In this document: piece after piece, positions 1 to 7,388 of the stretch
How the letters are laid out: each line of letters begins with the position of its first letter
Position numbering within the stretch: position 1 is the stretch's first letter
DNA from: Rhodoferax sp.
GTDB taxonomy: Bacteria > Pseudomonadota > Gammaproteobacteria > Burkholderiales > Burkholderiaceae_C
Direction of reading: 5' to 3'
DNA length: 7,388 bases
Assembly (NCBI GenBank): GCA_030833685.1
Contig: JAURGS010000123.1
Coordinates: 1-7,388, forward strand
Notes under the pieces: generated by a model
Database searches by the model: none
What the model was told of the DNA's origin: nothing
Seen by the model: only the letters and a program-made list of their open reading frames with translations
Position numbers and translations under genes: made by a program

Positions 1-7
1 ATTTGAA

Positions 8-12
8 CCTCC
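8..12 (-). promoter_or_regulatory. Ribosome binding site of a minus-strand gene starting at the left edge
   Basis: The minus strand reads TGGAGGTTCAAAT up to base 1. GGAGG is a near-consensus Shine-Dalgarno core. The last two bases of the strand are AT, so a following G just outside the window would make an ATG five bases after GGAGG. No open frame in this spacer needs the site, so it most likely serves the next gene downstream of the GntR regulator, in the same direction. That gene is not visible. Confidence 0.5.
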
Positions 13-72
13 AGTTAAATTGACATAGCAAGACGCATCCGGTCTTGGCGGTTGTTGCCATTTCGGCAATAA

Positions 73-95
73 GCTGCTTGCAGGGGCCAAGCAGC
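73..95 (-). terminator. Stem-loop downstream of the UTRA regulator gene (possible terminator or processing site)
   Basis: GCTGCTTG (73-80) and CAAGCAGC (88-95) form a perfect 8-bp stem with a 7-base loop, 56 bases beyond the stop codon of the regulator. A second, smaller hairpin follows in the direction of minus-strand transcription: TTGCC (55-59) pairs with GGCAA (65-69). Neither is followed by a run of Us on the minus strand (the larger one only by TTATT), so a standard intrinsic terminator is not shown. It may be a weak terminator, a stabilising or processing hairpin between cotranscribed genes, or chance. The rest of 1-150 shows nothing recognisable. Confidence 0.3.
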
Positions 96-150
96 GGCTC
101 GATTACCGGCCCACGGGTGCGGACCTGGGTAATTTCTTGCAGCACGTGGC

Positions 151-936
151 TTATTGAAATGCTGCATTTAATGATGTACTGATCCAGACCCTGGCGTCAA
201 CCTCGCCGACTCGGGATAAGTTCATTTCATAGTGGTAACGGTCGGGCCGGTAAAGCCCGTACAAAAGCTGAATGGGCCGCTCGGTGTGGTCACGTACCAC
301 GCGCTGCACCGACATCAGGGCCGAGCCAACCGGCACGTCCAGCAATTGCGCGTGCCACGCATCGGCCAGCCGCGCGCTGATGGTTTGGCTGGCACGCCCA
401 AGCCAGAGGCCTTGCTCTTCGAGCAACATCAGGATGGGTTTGGTGCTGAGCTGTGTTTCGCTAAACGGCGCGCAGACTTGCACCGGTATGTGGGTGACCG
501 TGATCGACAAGGGCCCCATCGCGGTACTTCTCACACGCACCGCCTTTTGCACTTGTGCGCCAGGCTCTAGCGCCAAAGCCTCGGCCACCTGGCCTGAAGC
601 GGGGATGGTTTCGAGTGAAACAACCCGCGCGCTGGTGCCCAGACTCACGTGCACCAGGTTATCGAGCAGGCCTGATCGCCGTTGCATGGCCGCCTTGGCG
701 CCGCCCGCGCCGGCCTGGTGCTTGCACACCACCGTGCCGCGCCCGGGTTTGCGGGTAATGAGCTTTTCACGCACCAGCTTTTCCAGCGCATGGCGCACGG
801 TCACTCTTGCTGCTGCAAATTCTTCCATTAGCGCAAATTCACCAGGAAAGTGGTCTTCATAACGGCTCTCGGCCAGACGCTCTTTGAGCACCAGATAGAT
901 CTGATGGTACTTGGGCAGGGGTAGGCTCTCCGGCAT
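151..936 (-). CDS. GntR/HutC-family transcriptional regulator with UTRA ligand-binding domain
   Basis: This is a cytoplasmic DNA-binding repressor or activator of 261 residues, a normal length for the HutC subfamily. The winged helix-turn-helix covers about residues 8-70. It includes the helix pair around HFPGEFALMEEF and VTVRHALEKLV and the wing ITRKPGRGTVV. A linker of about 25 residues leads to a UTRA domain (about 95-238), which ends in the typical stretch LLYGLYRPDRYHYEM; this domain binds a small-molecule effector. The frame stays open upstream to a GTG at 1008. The ATG at 936 is preferred because it puts the HTH about 8 residues from the N terminus, as in relatives. No clear Shine-Dalgarno precedes either start. 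The gene is divergent from the sensor kinase and may also control a minus-strand gene to its left. The helix carries AAARVTVR where relatives usually have a Ser before the Arg. The effector cannot be predicted. The family call is sure; the exact start is not. Confidence 0.9.
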   Translation of the reverse strand: MPESLPLPKYHQIYLVLKERLAESRYEDHFPGEFALMEEFAAARVTVRHALEKLVREKLITRKPGRGTVVCKHQAGAGGAKAAMQRRSGLLDNLVHVSLGTSARVVSLETIPASGQVAEALALEPGAQVQKAVRVRSTAMGPLSITVTHIPVQVCAPFSETQLSTKPILMLLEEQGLWLGRASQTISARLADAWHAQLLDVPVGSALMSVQRVVRDHTERPIQLLYGLYRPDRYHYEMNLSRVGEVDARVWISTSLNAAFQ

Positions 937-960
937 GGCGCCATCGTCGGTGAATTTGAA

Positions 961-980
961 TTGACCTGTCAATAGGACAA
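961..980. promoter_or_regulatory. Candidate operator of three TTGAC/GTCAA-like half-sites upstream of the UTRA regulator
   Basis: TTGAC-CT-GTCAA (961-972) is a perfect 5-bp inverted repeat. It overlaps a second one, TGTC-AATAG-GACA (967-979). The outer ends TTGACC (961-966) and GGACAA (975-980) match as inverted copies at 5 of 6 positions. The cluster lies 25 bases upstream of the preferred ATG, where an autoregulatory GntR site would be expected. Read on the minus strand it contains TTGACA, but no matching -10 box lies 16-18 bases further on, so it is more likely an operator than a promoter. No binding is shown. Confidence 0.35.
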
Positions 981-1020
981 ACCCTAGGCCGAGAGCGGGG
1001 TTTGGCACAGCTCAACAGAT

Positions 1021-1052
1021 TGGCTCAAATGTATTCTTTTAAAATTGAGCCA
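1021..1052. promoter_or_regulatory. Inverted repeat TGGCTCAA / TTGAGCCA in the divergent intergenic region
   Basis: TGGCTCAA (1021-1028) and TTGAGCCA (1045-1052) are perfect 8-bp arms separated by a 16-base AT-rich spacer. A third half-site, AGCTCAA, lies at 1009-1015 in the same orientation as the left arm and 13 bases from it. The repeat covers the likely promoter of the sensor kinase gene. It could be an operator for the divergent UTRA regulator or for another factor. The 16-base core has only a weak TTTTAAAA self-complementarity, so an RNA hairpin is less likely than a DNA site. Confidence 0.4.
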
Positions 1053-1061
1053 TATCTGAGG
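1040..1061 (+). promoter_or_regulatory. Possible -10 box and ribosome binding site of the sensor kinase gene
   Basis: TAAAAT (1040-1045) matches five of six bases of a sigma-70 -10 box. A start near 1052 would give a leader of about 20 bases. GAGG (1058-1061) lies 11 bases before the GTG at 1073 and is the only Shine-Dalgarno-like stretch. No good -35 box is found at standard spacing (TTGGCT at 1020-1025 is only 14 bases away), so the promoter would be weak or activator-dependent. Confidence 0.35.
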
Positions 1062-1072
1062 TCGCCGACACC

Positions 1073-3982
<2,910 letters not shown>

Positions 3983-3990
3983 TGCGGCTT

Positions 3991-4003
3991 GGCAGCGGCT
4001 GCC
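3991..4003. terminator. Small palindrome between convergent genes, weak terminator candidate
   Basis: GGCAGC-G-GCTGCC is a perfect inverted repeat in the 30-base gap between the stops of the kinase and the FCD regulator, which converge. As RNA it would fold as a 5-bp stem with a 3-base loop on either strand. Its place suggests a shared terminator, but no T-run follows on either side, so this is only a candidate. Confidence 0.25.
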
Positions 4004-4012
4004 TAGCCTGCC

Positions 4013-4690
4013 CTAAACCGTTGGCGCGTGGCTGTTGCTGGCTTTGAGCCGCGAGACCATGAAGCGCGACGCCTGCATCAGGTGCTCATGAGCCAAGCGG
4101 GCGGCTTGCTCAGCCTGACCTTCGGTGATGGCCTGCAAGATGGCTTCGTGCTGGTCCCAGATGTCGCGCGGGCTTTGGTCCTGCAACAAGACTTCACCCA
4201 TGGCGCGCTGCGTGTACAGCAGGTGGGAATCCATGGCTGGCGCAATCAGTGGATTGCCCGACAGCGTGTACAGGAATTCATGAAAGCGGATATCAGCCAG
4301 GATCATTCGCGGGACTGATCCGCTGGAGACCGCTTTGCGCCCAGCCTCGATCAAGCCAGGCCCTTCGCGCCGCGCCCGAGCCGTCTGGCTCTGAGCCGCC
4401 AGGGCGCAGGCCAGTTGCTCCACTGCGGCGCGCAGCTCGTACACATGATGAACATGATCCGGGTCCAGTGGGGCCACGATCAGGCCGCGCCCAGGCGCGT
4501 CTTGCAAGACGCCCTGGTTGCGCAGCAGCATCAAAGCCTGCTGCACCGGCTGGCGTGAGACCCCCAGCGCCTGCGCCAGCTGCTCTTGGATGATGCGCTC
4601 GCCGGCCACCAGCTTGCCGGCGGTGATCTCGTTGAGCAGCGCATCGCGTACCTGCTCGGCAAGGTTGGGATTGGGCTGAAGGGCTTTCAT
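4013..4690 (-). CDS. GntR-family regulator, FCD (FadR-type C-terminal) subfamily
   Basis: This is a 225-residue cytoplasmic transcription factor of normal length for the FCD group. The winged helix-turn-helix covers about residues 8-74: ITAGKLVAGERIIQEQLAQ, then LGVSRQPVQQALMLLRNQG and the wing APGRGLIVAPL. The all-helical FCD domain (about 82-212) keeps the expected metal/ligand residues: D133 and H137 in DIRFHEFL, H181 in WDQHEAI, and H203 in HEHL. Proteins of this group usually bind short organic acids or related metabolites. The gene follows the acyl-CoA synthetase by 42 bases on the same strand, so the two are probably cotranscribed and the regulator would control its own synthesis. The natural target is the 20-bp palindrome at 6347-6366. 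The ATG at 4690 lacks an obvious Shine-Dalgarno, which suggests modest translation. Family assignment is firm; the effector is unknown. Confidence 0.93.
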   Translation of the reverse strand: MKALQPNPNLAEQVRDALLNEITAGKLVAGERIIQEQLAQALGVSRQPVQQALMLLRNQGVLQDAPGRGLIVAPLDPDHVHHVYELRAAVEQLACALAAQSQTARARREGPGLIEAGRKAVSSGSVPRMILADIRFHEFLYTLSGNPLIAPAMDSHLLYTQRAMGEVLLQDQSPRDIWDQHEAILQAITEGQAEQAARLAHEHLMQASRFMVSRLKASNSHAPTV

Positions 4691-4732
4691 GGTGCGGGGC
4701 TGGGGCCAGTTTGAGTTGCCCGGTAGGGTAGC

Positions 4733-6292
4733 TCAGGCCGGCAGCGTGCTCAATTGTGTGCGCAAAACGCGATGAAGAATTTTGCCTGTGGCTGTGCGCG
4801 GCATGTTCGCCTCTGCCATGAACGAGACCGCCTGGGGTCGCTTGTAGCCCGAAATTTTGTCGCGGCACCAGGTAATGAGTTCAGATTCAAGTACGCGTGC
4901 GCCGTCATGCAGAACAACAACGGCGTGCACGGCCTCGCCCCATTTGTCGTGTGGCAAGCCGATCACCGCGACATCTTTCACGCTCGGGTGTTGGGCCAAC
5001 ACGGCTTCCACCTCGGAGGGGTAAATGTTTTCGCCGCCGCTGATGATCATGTTGCTTTTGCGGTCAACCAGGTGAATGAATCCGTCTGCGTCGCGCCGAG
5101 CCATGTCGCCCACCGAGCACCAGTGGCCTTGAAAGGCTTCGGCGGTTTTTTCGGGGTTTTTCCAGTAGCCGTCAAAAACGTAAGGCGTGCGTGAAAACAG
5201 TTCGCCAACTTCACCATCGGCGACCTCACTGCCCTGTGCATCAAGCAGTTTGATGGGGCCTGAGCCAGCCCACTCGCGTCCCACCGAGCCCAGGCGCTCG
5301 AACTGCTCGTGCGGGCGCAGCAGCGTCACCCAACCGGCCTCGGTGGAGCCATACAACTCGTAGAGTTCGCTGTTGGGAAAGCAGGCCATGATGGCCAGCT
5401 TGGTTTCCCTGCGAGCGGGTGCCGAGGAGATCATCAACTTTCTGACAGCACGCAGGTCATGGCGCGCTTTCACCGCCTCAGGCAGGGCCAGCATCATGAT
5501 GTAGTGCGTGGGCACCAGCGACGTGAAGGTGACTCTCTGGCTTGCCAGTTTCTCCATCAAGGCCTCAGGCTGAAAGCTTTTGCTGTCGTCGATCACGATG
5601 CATGCGCCCAGGTGTGCAAAGGTGTGGCTGAAGTAAAGCGAGTTGGCGTGGCACAAGGGCATGACGATGAGCGCGGTGTCGGCACTGGAAAACTGCATCT
5701 CCAGCGCCGTAGCCAGCGCCATGAGCGTGCTGCCCTCGTGGCTGCGAATCGCGCCCTTGGGCCTGCCGGTTGTGCCAGAGGTGTACATCAGCGCGCTCAT
5801 GTCCTGCGCCAAGACGGCCTCGGGCGTGACACTCGGTGGTGCTGCGGCGATCAGGTCCTCATAGGCGTGCCAGTGCGTCTGGTCGGCTTCGCCAAAACTG
5901 ATCCAGATTGGCGTGGTTGGCAGCGCGCCTTGGCGCAAGGGTTCCACCAGATGGCGCAGCGCGTCTTGAACGATGAAGGCGCGCGCCTGGCTGTGCTCGG
6001 CGATGTAGGCGATGTCGGCAGTGTTCAGGCGAAAGTTCAGTGGTACGGCAACCAGCCCGCAGCGGGCCAGGGCGGCGTAAATTTCCATCCACTCGATGCA
6101 GTTGTAGGCGAGCAGGGCAACGCGGTCGCCTTTTTTCAGGCCCAGGCTGAGCAGGCCGGCGGCCAGTTTCTCGCTGCGCGCATGCCACTGGGCAAAGCTC
6201 AGACTGCGCCGGGAGTCACGCAGTGCGGTTTTGTGCGGGCGCAGACGCGCATGGGTGGCGACGGCGTCACTGAGTGTGTTCAGGCGGTTCAT
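4733..6292 (-). CDS. AMP-forming acyl-CoA synthetase (ANL superfamily ligase)
   Basis: This 519-residue enzyme of usual length joins a carboxylic acid to CoA through an acyl-adenylate, using ATP, in the cytoplasm. The signature blocks are complete: P-loop YTSGTTGRPKG (170-180), A5 YELYGSTEAG (311-320), the GD of A7 in WCSVGDMA (391-398), hinge DRKSNMIISGGENIYPSEVE (410-429) and the C-terminal catalytic lysine in PRTATGKILHR (K504). A7 has Ser-Val before GD where Thr is common. The start is the ATG at 6292, with AAAGG (6300-6304) seven bases upstream; the frame stays open to 6478, but that extension would run through the promoter palindrome and has no similarity to the family. No signal peptide or membrane segment is visible. 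It is the first gene of a two-gene unit with the FCD regulator and is divergent from a ThDP enzyme. The sequence resembles medium/long-chain, aryl or steroid-side-chain ligases equally well, so substrate is left open. Confidence 0.93.
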   Translation of the reverse strand: MNRLNTLSDAVATHARLRPHKTALRDSRRSLSFAQWHARSEKLAAGLLSLGLKKGDRVALLAYNCIEWMEIYAALARCGLVAVPLNFRLNTADIAYIAEHSQARAFIVQDALRHLVEPLRQGALPTTPIWISFGEADQTHWHAYEDLIAAAPPSVTPEAVLAQDMSALMYTSGTTGRPKGAIRSHEGSTLMALATALEMQFSSADTALIVMPLCHANSLYFSHTFAHLGACIVIDDSKSFQPEALMEKLASQRVTFTSLVPTHYIMMLALPEAVKARHDLRAVRKLMISSAPARRETKLAIMACFPNSELYELYGSTEAGWVTLLRPHEQFERLGSVGREWAGSGPIKLLDAQGSEVADGEVGELFSRTPYVFDGYWKNPEKTAEAFQGHWCSVGDMARRDADGFIHLVDRKSNMIISGGENIYPSEVEAVLAQHPSVKDVAVIGLPHDKWGEAVHAVVVLHDGARVLESELITWCRDKISGYKRPQAVSFMAEANMPRTATGKILHRVLRTQLSTLPA

Positions 6293-6340
6293 GGCTGGGC
6301 CTTTGGTGCATGGTGGGAGGCGGCACATCTTGGAAAGCCT

Positions 6341-6368
6341 ATTGTAGTATTCTGAATTCAGAATACAA
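6341..6368 (-). promoter_or_regulatory. Promoter of the acyl-CoA synthetase-regulator unit
   Basis: Read on the minus strand, TTGTAT (6368 to 6363) and TACAAT (6346 to 6341) lie 16 bases apart as -35 and -10 boxes. TACAAT matches five of six consensus bases and the -35 matches three of six. Transcription would begin near 6334, giving a leader of about 40 bases with the Shine-Dalgarno AAAGG at 6300-6304. The palindrome fills the space between the two boxes. Confidence 0.5.
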
Positions 6369-6369
6369 T
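6342..6369 (+). promoter_or_regulatory. Promoter of the ThDP enzyme gene, overlapping the divergent one
   Basis: TTGTAG (6342-6347) and TACAAT (6364-6369) are spaced by 16 bases. They are the mirror image of the minus-strand promoter: each -10 box overlaps the opposite -35. Transcription would begin near 6376, leaving a leader of about 160 bases before the start codon, so another promoter further downstream cannot be excluded. Confidence 0.45.
6347..6366. promoter_or_regulatory. Perfect 20-bp palindrome, candidate operator of the FCD regulator
   Basis: GTATTCTGAATTCAGAATAC is fully self-complementary and AT-rich in otherwise GC-rich DNA. It lies exactly between the -35 and -10 boxes of both divergent promoters and is flanked by ATTGTA and TACAAT. 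Perfect symmetry suits a dimeric winged-helix protein, and the cotranscribed FCD regulator is the only transcription factor of this gene group in view. Binding at this place would block RNA polymerase in both directions. Confidence 0.65.
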
Positions 6370-6375
6370 AGTTTT

Positions 6376-6535
6376 TGAGTGTACGGGGTAGCCCTAGCGC
6401 TGGCGCGGGTTGTTGGGTGTGTGGGTCGCCGGGTTGCGCGCGTGTCACTGCAAGCGCTGGCGGCTGATGGCGGGCCACTTGCGCCGGTAAGCGCCAAGCG
6501 CTGTTTGATGTCGATTCGCTTGAAAGGACATGTCG
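6376..6535 (+). other. Long 5' leader of the ThDP enzyme gene with repeated AGCGCT motifs
   Basis: About 160 bases separate the predicted transcript start from the start codon. AGCGCT occurs three times (6396-6401, 6453-6458, 6497-6502). The longer AGCGCTGGCG occurs twice (6396-6405 and 6453-6462), and CAAGCGCTG twice (6451-6459 and 6495-6503). The copies are partly inverted relative to one another and could pair in RNA, but I see no known riboswitch. They may be remnants of a short dispersed intergenic repeat or chance in GC-rich DNA. Confidence 0.3.
6523..6528 (+). promoter_or_regulatory. Ribosome binding site that decides the ThDP enzyme start
   Basis: AAAGGA lies one base before an ATG at 6530, which is too close, and seven bases before the in-frame ATG at 6536, which is ideal. 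The second ATG is therefore taken as the start; the other choice would add only two residues (Met-Ser). Confidence 0.65.
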
Positions 6536-7388
6536 ATGAGTTCACCTGTGGTTAGCGAGCGCAGTAGCGCGGCCTGGATTGCCCGGTGCCTGAAGGCGCG
6601 CGGTATTGACCGGGTCTTTGCCTTGTGCGGTGGGCACATCATGCCGATCTGGATGCGCCTGGACGCCGAAGGCATTCGCATTGTTGACGTGCGCGATGAG
6701 CGTGCCGCTGTTTACATGGCACACGCGCACGCCGAGCTCACAGGCCAGATTGGTGTGGCGCTGGTGACCGCTGGCCCGGGTGTCACCAACGCCATGACAG
6801 GTATAGCCAATGCGCATGTGGCGCGCGCATCGGTGCTGGTGCTCTCGGGCACACCGCCACGCGCCCAGGAAAACCGCGGTGCGCTGCAGGACATGGCACA
6901 CACCGCGTTTGTGGCGCCGCTGACGCGTTACGCGCGTACGGTGCGCGAGCCCGATTTGGTGATGCAGGAGCTTGATGAGGCGCTGGCGCGTGCTGCTGGC
7001 ATTGGCTGTGAAAGCGGGCCGGTATATCTGGACTTTCCCGTGGACACACTGCGCGCCGAGCCCAGTGCTGCGATGCAATTGCCTGAATGGCTGCGCCCGC
7101 GTCGCAAGCCGCGCCTGCTGCCCGACCCGGTGGCGGTGGCGCAGGCGGTTGACATCTTGTGGTCAGCGCGCCGGCCTTTGGTGATTAGCGGGCGCGGTGC
7201 GCGCGGCGCTGGCCCGCAGTTGATGGCCTTGCTCGAGCGCCTGGGGGCGGTGTATCTGGACACCGGCGAGAGCCGCGGCCTGGTGCCCGAATCGCACCCG
7301 AGCGTGGTGGCTGCCATGCGCGGCTCGGTGATGACCGACGCCGATGTGGTGCTGACGCTGGGGCGCAAACTCGACTTTCAGCTGGCCT
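6536..7388 (+). CDS. Thiamine-diphosphate-dependent enzyme, acetolactate synthase-like (N-terminal half)
   Basis: The frame is open to the right edge; 284 residues are visible of an expected 540-600. The Pyr (TPP-binding N-terminal) domain covers about 10-175. It carries E55 in VRDERAAVYMA, which by alignment is the glutamate that activates the cofactor, then VALVTAGPGVTNAMTGIANA (74-93), VLVLSG and the segment ending ALQDM. PVYLDFPVDTL closes the domain. The central domain begins near 200, with PLVISGRGARG and the later DADVVLTLGRKLD. The PP domain with the metal/diphosphate motif lies outside the window. Family members decarboxylate or ligate 2-oxo acids, or cleave 2-hydroxyacyl-CoA or oxalyl-CoA. 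Unusual here are CGGH where acetolactate synthase has PGGA (C31 and H34), and DER where relatives have HEQ. Shared control with an acyl-CoA ligase favours a CoA-ester or organic-acid pathway over branched-chain amino acid synthesis. Superfamily certain, reaction unknown. Confidence 0.9.
   Translation, partial: MSSPVVSERSSAAWIARCLKARGIDRVFALCGGHIMPIWMRLDAEGIRIVDVRDERAAVYMAHAHAELTGQIGVALVTAGPGVTNAMTGIANAHVARASVLVLSGTPPRAQENRGALQDMAHTAFVAPLTRYARTVREPDLVMQELDEALARAAGIGCESGPVYLDFPVDTLRAEPSAAMQLPEWLRPRRKPRLLPDPVAVAQAVDILWSARRPLVISGRGARGAGPQLMALLERLGAVYLDTGESRGLVPESHPSVVAAMRGSVMTDADVVLTLGRKLDFQLA

Noticed and set aside
1..150. Minus-strand frame open across the spacer, giving a protein-like segment with VLQEITQVRTRGPVIEPL
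   Set aside because: It has no start codon with a ribosome binding site and would lack a plausible gene start. It is out of frame with the UTRA regulator, and the edge ribosome binding site argues that the next gene starts beyond base 1. A decayed gene end cannot be ruled out.
5309..6355. Plus-strand open frame of 348 codons
   Set aside because: It lies opposite the acyl-CoA synthetase, whose motifs are complete. The frame stays open because of the GC-rich codon pattern of the real gene, and its product has no recognisable domain.
6341..6370. Palindrome as an RNA terminator or recombination site
   Set aside because: The AT-rich stem has no T-run after it, lies between divergent genes where terminators are not expected, and no integrase or transposase gene is nearby.
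6293..6478. N-terminal extension of the acyl-CoA synthetase by 62 residues
   Set aside because: The extension would be translated from the promoter and palindrome region, lacks family similarity, and a good Shine-Dalgarno stands before the ATG at 6292.
6379..6555. Leader open frame of 58 codons starting with GTG near the predicted transcript start and overlapping the ThDP gene start
   Set aside because: It could be a leaderless leader peptide, but it has no Shine-Dalgarno, no regulatory codon run and no recognisable product. In GC-rich DNA an open frame of this length is expected by chance.
6542..7078. Minus-strand open frame of 178 codons
   Set aside because: It is opposite the ThDP enzyme, which has a convincing Pyr domain and a good ribosome binding site. 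It is a shadow frame.

Overview
The window is high-GC, densely packed bacterial DNA. Gene style, codon use (strong G/C at third positions), GntR-family regulators beside an AMP-forming acyl-CoA ligase, and GTG starts suggest a beta-proteobacterium, probably Burkholderiales/Comamonadaceae. That placement is an inference from style, not from a marker gene. There are no rRNA or tRNA genes, insertion sequences or CRISPR arrays.

Left part (1-1072): a spacer of 150 bases holds a hairpin and, at its far left, a strong ribosome binding site for a minus-strand gene that begins at or just beyond the window edge. Next comes a minus-strand GntR/HutC-type (UTRA) repressor (151-936). Between it and the divergent kinase gene lies a control region with two sets of inverted repeats, at 961-980 and 1021-1052.

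Middle (1073-3982): a 969-residue plus-strand sensor histidine kinase. It has a very large polytopic membrane module (about 13-14 predicted helices), two PAS-like segments, and complete HisKA and HATPase domains. It has no receiver domain, and no response regulator lies next to it, so in this window it is an orphan.

Right part (4013-7388): a compact, coherent catabolic-looking module. A minus-strand pair encodes an acyl-CoA synthetase (4733-6292) followed 42 bases later by a GntR/FCD regulator (4013-4690). Divergent from them is the first half of a thiamine-diphosphate enzyme (6536 to the right edge). Between them is a perfect 20-bp palindrome (6347-6366). It sits between ATTGTA and TACAAT boxes that can be read as overlapping, mirror-image promoters for both directions. 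The simplest model is that the FCD protein binds this palindrome and shuts off the ligase-regulator pair and the ThDP enzyme together, until a substrate acid or its CoA ester releases it. A ligase plus a ThDP lyase would fit activation of a (2-hydroxy) acid to its CoA ester followed by C-C cleavage. The substrate cannot be read from the sequence, and the ThDP enzyme has unusual residues at positions that normally line the active site.
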